Part shown: in pieces, positions 25,946 to 33,343 of the stretch
Position numbering within the stretch: position 1 is the stretch's first letter
Layout: each line of letters opens with the position of its first letter
NCBI RefSeq assembly: GCF_001265075.1
Contig: NZ_LFKO01000001.1
Span: 125,527 to 189,526, forward strand
From: Salinicoccus sp. YB14-2
GTDB lineage: Bacteria > Bacillota > Bacilli > Staphylococcales > Salinicoccaceae
DNA: 64,000 nucleotides
Direction: 5' to 3'
The notes under the pieces: model-generated
Database searches by the model: none
What the model was told of the DNA's origin: nothing
The model's input: only the letters and a program-made list of their open reading frames with translations
Made by a program: the position numbers and the translations under genes

Positions 25946-27064
25946 CTACTCTTCAGCAATATCGATGAACTGCTGAATCAGTTCATAATTTAACATTGGA
26001 TTACTCGCCTGATTCGTTGTCCCGGTAATATATAAATCCAATTCCCTGTTATAAAAAGCGAAGCTCCCGTTTATGCCTGCATGCCCGGCGAGCGGATGCA
26101 TATCAAATACAGGCACTTCAGCAGACACATCGAAATTCATAAAACCGTTGCCGTACTGATGAAAATAAAACTGAATGTCCTCTAATGTATCAGGGTCTAT
26201 AAATGATTCGTCGAACATCCCGCCGTTAAAAAACGACTTCAGAAATATCATCAGATCACTGGACGTACTGATGAGCCCGCCGCTGGCATGCATGTTTTCC
26301 AAAATCGGGGTAATATCCCGTTCCTCGCCGTTGACGACAACCGGCGGGACTTCACTGCCTGCCTCTGCAAGAAATGTGTCGGAGAGTTCCAGCGGCTCGA
26401 ATATATATTGTTCATACTGGGATCCGAGCGTATCTTCAGACACACGTTCAATGATTTCCCCTAATATATCGTAATTGAGATCCGCATAATATGCACCTTC
26501 ACCATTTATGAATCTCGCACCCTTCTCTTTGGCGCTGTTCAATTTCGAGGTGAAAGTGAAAGATGCACCGTTGTCGATCGATTCCTCGACAAGTGTGAGT
26601 CCTTCCGCTTCATTTTCTGCGTAGGCCGGGAGCCCCGTCGTCTGGCTGACAAGCTGACCGATCGTGATGGCCTCACTGTACTCCACCCCTTCATATACAT
26701 GCAGCCCGGAATATTCCTCCGGCGTCAAATACATATCTATCGTATCATCCATTGTGAGAAGACCGTCTTCTGCCATCTGGAATATGACGCTTGCAGTAAA
26801 CATCTTCGTCACACTCGCAATGCTGAACTGCTCATCCGTTTCAAGATTGCCGGCAGCAGATCGGATAACTTCGTCACCCTGCTCGATATGAAATACCGCG
26901 CTGTATAGATTTTCGTTATCTATCTGTTCAAATATCAAATTTTCAATCTGTTCGTCTTTATCCAGTGATTCAAGCGCTATGTAGTCTGACACTTCCTGAT
27001 GAGGCAGAAATCCGAAGATTAGAGTACTGATTAAAATATTTAATTTACCCATCAATAAGCTCAC
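25946..27064 (-). CDS. Serine hydrolase, beta-lactamase/class C penicillin-binding type
   Basis: A 372-residue protein. An N-terminal hydrophobic stretch (NILISTLIFGFLP) is a probable signal or anchor, placing the enzyme outside the cell. The SxxK motif is SVTK (near residue 85), the Y-x-N position reads YADLNY, so Asn is replaced by Asp, and the third motif is GHAGINGS. Family members act as D-Ala-D-Ala peptidases or esterases; the replaced Asn raises doubt about lactam hydrolysis. GTG 27064 follows AGAGGTGTAGTGA; ATG 27052 is an alternative. It sits among small membrane protein genes. Confidence 0.82.
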   Translation of the reverse strand: MSLLMGKLNILISTLIFGFLPHQEVSDYIALESLDKDEQIENLIFEQIDNENLYSAVFHIEQGDEVIRSAAGNLETDEQFSIASVTKMFTASVIFQMAEDGLLTMDDTIDMYLTPEEYSGLHVYEGVEYSEAITIGQLVSQTTGLPAYAENEAEGLTLVEESIDNGASFTFTSKLNSAKEKGARFINGEGAYYADLNYDILGEIIERVSEDTLGSQYEQYIFEPLELSDTFLAEAGSEVPPVVVNGEERDITPILENMHASGGLISTSSDLMIFLKSFFNGGMFDESFIDPDTLEDIQFYFHQYGNGFMNFDVSAEVPVFDMHPLAGHAGINGSFAFYNRELDLYITGTTNQASNPMLNYELIQQFIDIAEE

Positions 27065-27076
27065 TCACTACACCTC

Positions 27077-27301
27077 TTACTTTTTCTTTCTCAGGACAAC
27101 CGCCTGCTCAATCACATTGGTAATCTGTTTGCCCAGAAAATAAGCAATACCCAATGCCACGAGAAGCAGCACGCCTAAAATGACAATGTTCGGCCGTTCG
27201 GCAAAAATCGTATCAATCAGTGCATTGCCTACAAAATAAAAAATCACGGCAAGCACACTGAACACACCCAGGTGCGTCAACTCTCTATGAAATTCCTTCA
27301 T
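27077..27301 (-). CDS. Small two-TM membrane protein, function unknown
   Basis: A 74-residue protein with two hydrophobic segments (residues 10-28 and 38-56) and a basic C-terminus. ATG 27301 is chosen because AAGGATGATCAAA precedes it; the ATG at 27310 lies within that ribosome site. It starts the four-gene unit containing the serine hydrolase, 12 bases downstream. Not recognised. Confidence 0.68.
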   Translation of the reverse strand: MKEFHRELTHLGVFSVLAVIFYFVGNALIDTIFAERPNIVILGVLLLVALGIAYFLGKQITNVIEQAVVLRKKK

Positions 27302-27343
27302 TTTGATCATCCTTATATTTTTCTCTTACTTTCATTATAAAGG

Positions 27344-27378
27344 AATGTCCGGGATTCATCATTAAAATCCCGGACATT
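27344..27378 (-). terminator. Terminator of the ABC-F gene
   Basis: A 13-bp perfect stem AATGTCCGGGATT / AATCCCGGACATT. On the minus strand the tail reads CCTTTATAAT, a weak U-tract. Confidence 0.75.
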
Positions 27379-27386
27379 TATAATTT

Positions 27387-28853
27387 TCATGTAATCTGAA
27401 CATCTCTGATCAATTTGTGATTTTCAATTTTAAACACTTCATCCGCAACCCGGGAGATGAATTCATTATCATGGGAAGTGACGATGACCATGCCGCGGTA
27501 TGCACTGATAAAAGCCTCCAATGCCTCTATCGTTTTCAGATCAATGAAGTTTGTCGGCTCATCCAGCACAATGACGTTGGACGGCTTCACAAACAACAGC
27601 GCCAGTGAAATTCTCGTCGCTTCGCCTCCGCTGACTTTATTCATCGGTTTCATCACTTCCGACTGTGAAAACCCTATGCGGGATAGCACACTCCGGACCA
27701 TCGATTCTTCAAAATCCGTGTGTTTCAACAAATATTTGATAATGGTCGTTTCATCCTCAAATTTGTAATCCATCTGTTCATAAGTTGCGATATTTATTTT
27801 CGGAGAAATTTCCAATGCATCGTTGCAGTTGATGATTTCCGTAAGCAGACTCGATTTTCCGCTGCCGTTATTTCCTGTGATGGCGATTGTTTTTCCGAAC
27901 TCAAACTGGAAACTGATATCGTCAAGCAGCAGCTTATCACCGCGTCTGACTGTCAGCCCCTGGGTGAGGATCGGGAATTTGTTATGAATGATTTCCGATT
28001 TTGCTGTCGGAAACTTCAAGTTCACCTGTTCCTCCGGCAGATTAATTTCATCCAATTGATTCATACGGTTTTCAATCGCCTTAACTTTTTTAAATGCATT
28101 TTTTTGGACAATATCTTTCGGTTTCGACTGTCCGCGATGGCCGGGATCATTTGTTTTCGCTTTTTTCTTATCATATTGTCCGACTTTCTCTGCGTAGGCC
28201 TGCTGTTTCTTCGCTGCATCTTCAAGCCGCTTCTTTTCATCAGCTATATTTTTATGACGATTTTCAAGCGTCAAATTCTCAAGCGCCTTCTGATTTGTGT
28301 AATCATCATAATTGCCATGGTAAACATTGATTGTACCATTATCGATTTCCCAGATTTTCGTAGCAATACGGTTGATGAAATAACGGTTGTGACTGATGAA
28401 GATCAATGTTCCATAGTAATATTCAAGCGCTTCTATGAGCAGTCCGGTGCCCGTCTGATCGAGATGAGTCGTGGGTTCATCGAGCAGCAACCCGAGCTTA
28501 TAGTTCGACAGCGTTTCTGTCAGGCGCAATTTCGTTTCCTCTCCCCCGCTCAGTCCATTATTATCTGGAACATTGAAATGGCTTAGCAGCTTGAAATCCA
28601 TATCATCGGATACTTGAGTATCTGCAGAGTCTATCTGGCGGAAATAATTGAATTCCTCCAGCCTTTGCACCGTACCGGCATCAGGTTCCAGTTCACCGTT
28701 CATGATTTTGAGCAATGTGGATTTTCCGGCGCCGTTTGGACCGATGATGGCGATTTTGTCGCCGATATATGCCGACAACGCTTCAATTTCGAAAAGGTCT
28801 TTATTTCCAAAGCTTTTAGTGACATTTGTCAATTTTACAGTCAGTTCATTCAT
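27387..28853 (-). CDS. ABC-F family ATPase (antibiotic-resistance ribosome protection type)
   Basis: A 488-residue soluble twin-ATPase with no membrane domain. Walker A motifs are GPNGAGKSTLLK (near residue 38) and GNNGSGKSSLLTE (near 343); signatures are LSGGEETKLRL and VSGGEATRISL; Walker B motifs are LLLDEPTTHLD and IVLDEPTNFID. The interdomain linker (about residues 185-275) is rich in K/E and long enough to reach the peptidyl-transferase centre. Length is close to Vga/Lsa/Sal-type resistance factors and shorter than housekeeping EttA/Uup types. The 5' leader with a short upstream peptide, terminator and ribosome-site hairpin also argues for drug-inducible expression. Confidence 0.85.
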   Translation of the reverse strand: MNELTVKLTNVTKSFGNKDLFEIEALSAYIGDKIAIIGPNGAGKSTLLKIMNGELEPDAGTVQRLEEFNYFRQIDSADTQVSDDMDFKLLSHFNVPDNNGLSGGEETKLRLTETLSNYKLGLLLDEPTTHLDQTGTGLLIEALEYYYGTLIFISHNRYFINRIATKIWEIDNGTINVYHGNYDDYTNQKALENLTLENRHKNIADEKKRLEDAAKKQQAYAEKVGQYDKKKAKTNDPGHRGQSKPKDIVQKNAFKKVKAIENRMNQLDEINLPEEQVNLKFPTAKSEIIHNKFPILTQGLTVRRGDKLLLDDISFQFEFGKTIAITGNNGSGKSSLLTEIINCNDALEISPKINIATYEQMDYKFEDETTIIKYLLKHTDFEESMVRSVLSRIGFSQSEVMKPMNKVSGGEATRISLALLFVKPSNVIVLDEPTNFIDLKTIEALEAFISAYRGMVIVTSHDNEFISRVADEVFKIENHKLIRDVQIT

Positions 28854-28887
28854 TTAGTTTGCACTCCTTAACGTCTGCAAACTAAAT
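28852..28887 (-). promoter_or_regulatory. Hairpin enclosing the ABC-F ribosome-binding site
   Basis: A perfect 11-bp inverted repeat, ATTTAGTTTGC and GCAAACTAAAT. On the minus-strand RNA the AAGGAG ribosome site sits in the 14-base loop and the A and U of the AUG start codon form the end of the 3' arm. This should limit initiation unless opened. Confidence 0.8.
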
Positions 28888-28893
28888 TTCCCA

Positions 28894-28920
28894 TAAAAAA
28901 GAGACAGCCTGAGCCATCTC
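28894..28920 (-). terminator. Attenuator terminator ahead of the ABC-F gene
   Basis: On the minus-strand RNA, GAGAUGGC UCAG GCUGUCUC forms an 8-bp stem (two G-U pairs) followed directly by UUUUUU. It lies 40 bases upstream of the ABC-F start codon, inside the leader. A competing stem CCUGAG/CUCAGG overlaps it. Confidence 0.75.
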
Positions 28921-28976
28921 AGGTTTATACGCATTAAAAAAGAGCATACTCATCCATATGAGAAAATAGTTTTCCA

Positions 28977-29015
28977 GACTTTTGAAATTCATATTTAATT
29001 ATAGATTCAAAAGTC
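28977..29015 (-). promoter_or_regulatory. Leader hairpin overlapping the upstream peptide
   Basis: Perfect 10-bp inverted repeat GACTTTTGAA (28977-28986) / TTCAAAAGTC (29006-29015). The 5' arm on the RNA is formed by codons 8-11 of the leader peptide, so a ribosome stalled there would disrupt it. Confidence 0.7.
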
Positions 29016-29037
29016 CGTTCCAAATTCTTGGTATCAT
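28999..29037 (-). CDS. Leader peptide of the ABC-F gene
   Basis: A 12-codon reading frame, MIPRIWNGLLNL, preceded by GGACGGAGGC with an 11-base gap to AUG. Its 3' half forms the 5' arm of the hairpin at 28977-29015. This layout matches translational/transcriptional attenuation leaders of erm, vga and other antibiotic-inducible genes. A second possible frame of 36 codons (28882-28992) starts in the hairpin and runs through the terminator to within the ribosome-site hairpin but has no ribosome site. Confidence 0.6.
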   Translation of the reverse strand: MIPRIWNGLLNL

Positions 29038-29112
29038 AATGGATAAAGCCTCCGTCCGTTAATATTATATTTATAATAACACATTTTACTCATTTCAGAA
29101 AGGGAGTGGTAT

Positions 29113-29196
29113 ATGGAGACTGGATTGCTGACTGTGAATGTAACCCCGCGGGGATGCCATTTTATTCGAAAACATGCTGATTGTAATGATTTATAA
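29113..29196 (+). CDS. Candidate 27-residue small protein
   Basis: An ATG preceded by AGAAAGGGAGTGGTAT, a strong ribosome site, opens 27 codons before TAA. The peptide begins METGLLTVNVTPRG and has a Cys-His pair (GCHF) and a second Cys near the end. A TATAAT lies at 29072-29077 without a good -35. It lies between the ABC-F leader and a convergent terminator. It has no recognised homologue and could be spurious. Confidence 0.4.
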   Translation: METGLLTVNVTPRGCHFIRKHADCNDL

Positions 29197-29201
29197 AATG
29201 A

Positions 29202-29226
29202 AGCCCTCCCGGCAAATGGGAGAGCT
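29202..29226 (-). terminator. Terminator of the 332-residue lipoprotein gene
   Basis: A 9-bp stem AGCCCTCCC / GGGAGAGCT (one G-U on the RNA) with a 7-base loop and UUCAUUUU tail on the minus strand. Confidence 0.75.
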
Positions 29227-29232
29227 CTCGAA

Positions 29233-30231
29233 CTACGTCTGACTCTGGCTGTAAGCAGCTATCAGATCTGCGTATTGTATGTATGAATAAGTCGGAAAAT
29301 CAGCGCTGACGGTAAAAAATAAATCGCTGTTGCTGTAGATGATATCCTCACCCAGCGCATAAACATATGCCGCTAAAGTATTGTCTCCGGCGTCGACCGG
29401 TATTAATGTCTGTGTAATCGTTGCCTCATTAATTTTCATTTCGCTGAGAGTAAATACCTGGGGATCGTGAGTTTCCCGAAGGTCTGTCAATGTGTTGATA
29501 CCTTCAAGTTCATCCATACTCGTCGCTTCACTTATCGCAAGTTCATGAAAACCCGGTGCGATAGACGAAATGATAAGATTATCCTCGTTGTTAAAAAAGT
29601 ACGTCACATCCGCCATGATGAACGGCTCACCATTGTCATGCGCAAGTTCATCGTCAGGAAAATGATAGATGATCAGTGAATCACCGGTTTCCATTTCAAC
29701 TGTATCCGGCTCGACGTCCATATCCGACATCATTGCTTCGATTTCTTCACGGGATGATCCTTCACTCTCCGGATCCGCGACATCCTTCAATTCATACTCT
29801 TCGGTCATTTCCTGGTACTTTTCCCAGACGCCCTGACCGATCTCATTAGTGAATGTATCTGCTTTGACCATTTCAAATCCCGGTTTTTCCGAGCTGACAG
29901 CCGCAGCGTCAAAGTTCTCTTCTTCTATCGATTCATCTGTGACATCATCCATGTCTTCTTCGGTGTCGGAAACAGAACCACCCGGAGTTGATTCATCTGA
30001 AGAGAAATCGCCGCCCTCTTCAGTTGCGTCCGCTTCTTTCCATGAACCGCCTTGTTCAGGCACCTGTTCTTCAGGAGGTTCTTCCTCTTCTTCCGGCGGA
30101 TGCCACTTTTCCTCATCCTCTGTTTCCTCTACAGGGGTCTCATCCTCTTCACTGCCCTCTTCTTCTACACCATTATCGCCACACGCAGCGAGCAATAATA
30201 TACTCAGTGGCAACATAAATTTCTTCAACAT
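29233..30231 (-). CDS. Acidic lipoprotein, function unknown
   Basis: A 332-residue predicted lipoprotein. ATG 30231 gives a short signal peptide ending ILLLAAC (Cys near residue 17) and follows GGGAGAGTCGTCG; the frame is open 132 bases further upstream without a ribosome site. Residues 20-115 are extremely Glu/Asp-rich with Pro-Glu-Glu clusters, likely a disordered spacer crossing the cell wall. The C-terminal 200 residues have mixed alpha/beta character (GQGVWEKYQEMTEEYELKD, DSLIIYHFPDDEL) that I do not recognise. It is surface-anchored; role unknown. Confidence 0.75.
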   Translation of the reverse strand: MLKKFMLPLSILLLAACGDNGVEEEGSEEDETPVEETEDEEKWHPPEEEEEPPEEQVPEQGGSWKEADATEEGGDFSSDESTPGGSVSDTEEDMDDVTDESIEEENFDAAAVSSEKPGFEMVKADTFTNEIGQGVWEKYQEMTEEYELKDVADPESEGSSREEIEAMMSDMDVEPDTVEMETGDSLIIYHFPDDELAHDNGEPFIMADVTYFFNNEDNLIISSIAPGFHELAISEATSMDELEGINTLTDLRETHDPQVFTLSEMKINEATITQTLIPVDAGDNTLAAYVYALGEDIIYSNSDLFFTVSADFPTYSYIQYADLIAAYSQSQT

Positions 30232-30407
30232 CGACGACTCTCCCATCCGAAAAAATATTTTATGTAACTTACCACTATTATACATATCTCTATAATAATT
30301 ATGTAAAAAATCCCAAATTAATTTAAAATAATATCCATTATATTTCATTGCTCCGTTTGTCAAAATAAACTGCGCTCAGAATGTTGAAATCCATCCAAAT
30401 ACCGTTA

Positions 30408-30541
30408 TATACTCGGATTTTGATTTCAGAAAACGAGCAAGACAGACAGAATTTACGATATACTCGGATTCTGTCCAAGGAAAACGAGCAAAACAGACAG
30501 AATTTACGATATACTCGGATTCTGTTCCGGGAAAACGAGCA
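30408..30541. repeat. Three-copy 51-bp palindromic repeat array
   Basis: TATACTCGGATT starts at 30408, 30459 and 30510, exactly 51 bases apart; the last copy is cut short near 30541. The best copy holds ATTCTGTC (30468-30475) and GACAGAAT (30496-30503), and also CTCG (30463-30466) with CGAG (30485-30488), so the two arm pairs cross. The array lies upstream of the lipoprotein gene. Apparent open frames through it reflect the multiple-of-three period. The remaining bases of 30232-30627 hold only a terminator. Confidence 0.85.
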
Positions 30542-30581
30542 CCCCATCTCATATTCCGATCATGCTCGGGCTTCTTCCATT

Positions 30582-30617
30582 AAAAAAGCCGCCGGCATCC
30601 ATACGGATTTCGGCAGC
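30582..30617 (-). terminator. Terminator of the AHSA1-like gene
   Basis: A 7-bp G/C-rich stem (GCCGCCG / CGGCAGC, one wobble) followed by UUUUUU on the minus strand. Confidence 0.8.
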
Positions 30618-30627
30618 TTCGAGCTCT

Positions 30628-31095
30628 TTATTCTGTTGCACCGACGTAGTCGGCAAGTCGGTATAAGTTGAGTATCAACGCACGTTCGTGCACAGTCTGA
30701 TCAACACCATCGGGTACATTTCGGCAGACAACGCTCACTTCCGTGTCGCTGCCCTGGTCGATCAATGTCCACTCCTGCTCCATGACACCTTTGTACTGTT
30801 CATCTTCTGTATCAAAAACGATATCAAAGACGACTCTGTTATAAGGATTCAACACTTTGAAAGTTCCGGTATAGCGGTCCACATTGTCTATCGTTTTGCC
30901 TGCTTTTTCCTCATCATCGTAAATCAGATTAACTATAAATTTTCCATCTTCTGTCGGCTCAAACGACTCTATTTCGCTCGTCATGTCATTTGGAGTAAAC
31001 CATTCTTTGAACGCTTCCTCTTTTACAAACGCTTGGTATAAAGTCTCCTGCGGTGCACTGATCATCAACTTCGCTTCATCAATTCTTTCAGTCAT
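30628..31095 (-). CDS. SRPBCC/AHSA1-domain protein
   Basis: A 155-residue single-domain protein of the START-like Aha1-C fold. The start IDEAKLMISAPQETLYQAFVKEEAFKEWF is the family hallmark; later VVFDIVFDTEDEQYKGVMEQEWTLI and the C-terminal helix HERALILNLYRLADYV complete it. Such proteins bind hydrophobic ligands in a central cavity; no specific ligand is known. It lies 40 bases downstream of the desR-like gene in the same direction and may be cotranscribed. Confidence 0.85.
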   Translation of the reverse strand: MTERIDEAKLMISAPQETLYQAFVKEEAFKEWFTPNDMTSEIESFEPTEDGKFIVNLIYDDEEKAGKTIDNVDRYTGTFKVLNPYNRVVFDIVFDTEDEQYKGVMEQEWTLIDQGSDTEVSVVCRNVPDGVDQTVHERALILNLYRLADYVGATE

Positions 31096-31135
31096 TAGTC
31101 AGCCTCCCTATTAATATACCTATTCCATCTCTACC

Positions 31136-31735
31136 CTATTTCAGCCAGCCTTTATCAACCGCTTTTGATATGGCTTCGATTCTGTTTTTCGCATCCAGTT
31201 TATCGAGTACGATCGAGACGTAGTTTCTGACCGTACCGTTGGACAGGTTGAGTGTTTCAGCAATCTTCTTCGTCGGTTCACCGTCTGCCAGATGCTGGAC
31301 GATTTCCTGCTCCCGCTTTGTCAGCGGGTTATCCAGCTCAAATGCGACTTCAATCAGTTCAGGAGAATAAATTCTCTTTCCTTTCATGATCTGCCGTATC
31401 GACTGGGCGAGGGTTTCACTTGGACTGTCTTTTAAAAGGTAGCCGCGGACGCTGGCCTTCTTTGCCCTTTCAAAATAACCCGGCCGTAAAAATGTCGTTA
31501 AGATGATCACTTTGCATTCGTGATCCATTAAACGTTCAGCCGCTTCCAGTCCGGTCATTACCGGCATCTCAATATCCATCAGACATATATCGGGATTCAA
31601 GTTTTCAACCAGTTTCAATGCCTCTTCTCCGTTGGCCGCTTTACCCACCACTTCGATATCGTCTTCCATATCCAAAAGCGACCCTAAAGCGCCCAGCAGC
31701 ATATTCTGGTCTTCGGCCAGCACAATTTTAATCAT
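31136..31735 (-). CDS. desR: NarL/LuxR-family response regulator (DesR-like)
   Basis: A 199-residue regulator: receiver domain with phospho-acceptor Asp in ICLMDIEMP (near residue 54), Thr/Lys of the switch in IILTTFLR and LLKDSP, then a LuxR-type HTH (LTKREQEIVQHLADGEPTKKIAETLNLSNGTVRNYVSIVLDKL). ATG 31735 overlaps the kinase gene by 8 bases and follows GAGGAGGGTTCAT. With the kinase and an adjacent fatty-acid desaturase it matches the B. subtilis Des system, where DesR activates des in the cold. Confidence 0.9.
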   Translation of the reverse strand: MIKIVLAEDQNMLLGALGSLLDMEDDIEVVGKAANGEEALKLVENLNPDICLMDIEMPVMTGLEAAERLMDHECKVIILTTFLRPGYFERAKKASVRGYLLKDSPSETLAQSIRQIMKGKRIYSPELIEVAFELDNPLTKREQEIVQHLADGEPTKKIAETLNLSNGTVRNYVSIVLDKLDAKNRIEAISKAVDKGWLK

Positions 31736-32861
31736 ATGAACCCTCCTCAATCTCTTTCAGCACTTTCGGCACAACGATGTTTATTTCAAACCCATCAGGT
31801 GAATTGACCGCCTGGAACTCACCGTTGATGAACGACAGCCGCTCCTTTATGCCGGCCAGACCGTTTCCGTAAATAAAGGCCATATCATCCGTTTTTCCAT
31901 CGTCGTTCACTTTAAGCAGGATGTCACCTTTCGTCTCGGTTAAATCTATATAGCAGTTCGAAGCTTTGGAATGCTTCACCACGTTGTTCACCGATTCCCG
32001 GAGGCACATGCTTAAAATGTTTTCAATCAGCACCGGTGCATCTTCTATATCGATATTCATATTGACCTCACTTCTGATGTCCGACATGTTCAAAATATTT
32101 TCAACTACATTCAGTTCTTCTTTTAAACTGACGTGTTTCATATTACTGATCATTTCACGCACTTCTTTTAAAGCATACCTTGAAGTATTTTGAATGTCTG
32201 TGAGTTCTTTCCTGGCTTCGACCGGTTTTTTATCTATTAACTTTGATGCCAGCTCACTCTTTAAGCCGATCATAGATAATTTCTGACCCAGAGTATCATG
32301 CAAATCACGTGCAATTCTGTGCCGTTCATTGACGATTGCGAGCTCTGCAATTCTCTGATGCGCAATCTCAAGTTCACCTTCCAGCGCTTCAGTCTGAATC
32401 CGGCTCCGTTTACCGATTGGAATCAGGATGACCCCGAGTACCGTCATGATCATAAACGGCAGATGATTCAGAAACAAAGTGTAATTATCGATGAATCCGA
32501 CACCCATCGCACCAATTGTCGTTACAAGATGTATCACGTACATTGAGATGAATCCGGCCTTACTTTTTATGATACCGACATAAAATGCGATGAACAGAGC
32601 AAAGTATACATAGCCGAATAAAAAAGTCATGACGATATTGATTACAAATTCCAGACTCAAACCGATATATATTCTCGGGCCTTTCTCATTGTACGTCAGC
32701 CAGAAAATTGCGAAGAAGAGCAAAATCGCAATCACACCAAAAATAATCTCAAGAGACGAAGTGGACCTGAATATAAAATAAAATGGCAGTATACAGAAAA
32801 TAATCCATATATATAAACTGAGCCCCGTGTTTTTTGCAAAAATATGATACCAGTCTTTCAT
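31728..32861 (-). CDS. desK: Sensor histidine kinase (DesK-like)
   Basis: A 377-residue kinase. About five membrane helices occupy residues 12-155 without a large extracellular loop, as in thermosensing DesK. The HisKA_3 box ERHRIARDLHDTLGQKLSMI (His near residue 188) and a C-terminal HATPase_c domain (RESVNNVVKHSKASN, GNGLAGIKERL) follow. It is preceded by GAAGGAAGGCATTTGCA. Adjacent desaturase and overlapping desR support a membrane-fluidity role; the signal is inferred from the homologous system. Confidence 0.9.
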   Translation of the reverse strand: MKDWYHIFAKNTGLSLYIWIIFCILPFYFIFRSTSSLEIIFGVIAILLFFAIFWLTYNEKGPRIYIGLSLEFVINIVMTFLFGYVYFALFIAFYVGIIKSKAGFISMYVIHLVTTIGAMGVGFIDNYTLFLNHLPFMIMTVLGVILIPIGKRSRIQTEALEGELEIAHQRIAELAIVNERHRIARDLHDTLGQKLSMIGLKSELASKLIDKKPVEARKELTDIQNTSRYALKEVREMISNMKHVSLKEELNVVENILNMSDIRSEVNMNIDIEDAPVLIENILSMCLRESVNNVVKHSKASNCYIDLTETKGDILLKVNDDGKTDDMAFIYGNGLAGIKERLSFINGEFQAVNSPDGFEINIVVPKVLKEIEEGSYD

Positions 32862-32967
32862 TGCAAATGCCTTCCTTCATTGATTTGTTTAATTGTATCA
32901 GTTTGAACGTGTAATAACATCGATTTTCCCCTACAGACGTGGCAACCGCGAGGTGTAACAACCTGTG

Positions 32968-33262
32968 AAAATCGATTTGAAGTCATGGAAACTTCCCCCT
33001 CAAATCGAATTCACATCCCAAAATCGATTTGAATACACCGAAAATCAACCTCAAATCGAATTCACACCACAAAATCGATTTGAAGCCCCCGAAAATTAAC
33101 CTCAAATCGAATTCACATCCCAAAATCGATTTGAATACACCGAAAATTAACCTCAAATCGAATTCACATCCCAAAATCGATTTGAACACACCGAAAATTA
33201 ACCTCAAATAGAATTCACATCCCAAAATCGATTTGAACACACCGAAAATACATCTCAAATCG
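32968..33262. repeat. Six-copy 51-bp palindromic repeat array between des and desK
   Basis: AAAATCGATTT starts at 32968, 33020, 33071, 33122, 33173 and 33224: one 52-base step, then four exact 51-base steps. Arms TCGATTTGA and TCAAATCGA (9 bp, perfect in the middle copies, e.g. 33126-33134 and 33153-33161) alternate with loops of 18 and 15 bases, so each arm can pair either way. The remaining part of 32862-33343 holds the desK promoter region and the des terminator. Confidence 0.9.
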
Positions 33263-33296
33263 GATTCAGATCGTTAAATCCCTACCAATCAAAACA

Positions 33297-33329
33297 GGAC
33301 CACCAAAATCCTGAGATTTTAAGTGGTCC
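33297..33329 (-). terminator. Terminator of the desaturase gene
   Basis: Outer stem GGACCAC / GTGGTCC and inner stem AAAATC / GATTTT form one long hairpin. The minus-strand tail is UGUUUUGAUU. Confidence 0.8.
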
Positions 33330-33343
33330 GGTCAATATTCATA

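Noticed and set aside
27720-28586. 288-residue plus-strand frame opposite the ABC-F gene
   Set aside because: Shadow of the ABC-F gene; composition rich in Phe, Cys and Ile and no ribosome site.
28934-28957. Seven-codon frame MDEYALF as the ABC-F leader peptide
   Set aside because: No ribosome site at suitable spacing; the 12-codon frame at 28999-29037 has one and overlaps the leader hairpin.
30338-30547. 69-residue repeat frame upstream of the lipoprotein gene
   Set aside because: Same cause: a 51-bp DNA repeat read in frame. No ribosome site.
32983-33258. 91-residue repeat-protein reading frame (and a 60-residue one on the opposite strand) across the des-desK gap
   Set aside because: The frames exist only because the 51-bp repeat period is a multiple of three; there is no ribosome site or protein-like composition, and both strands are open.
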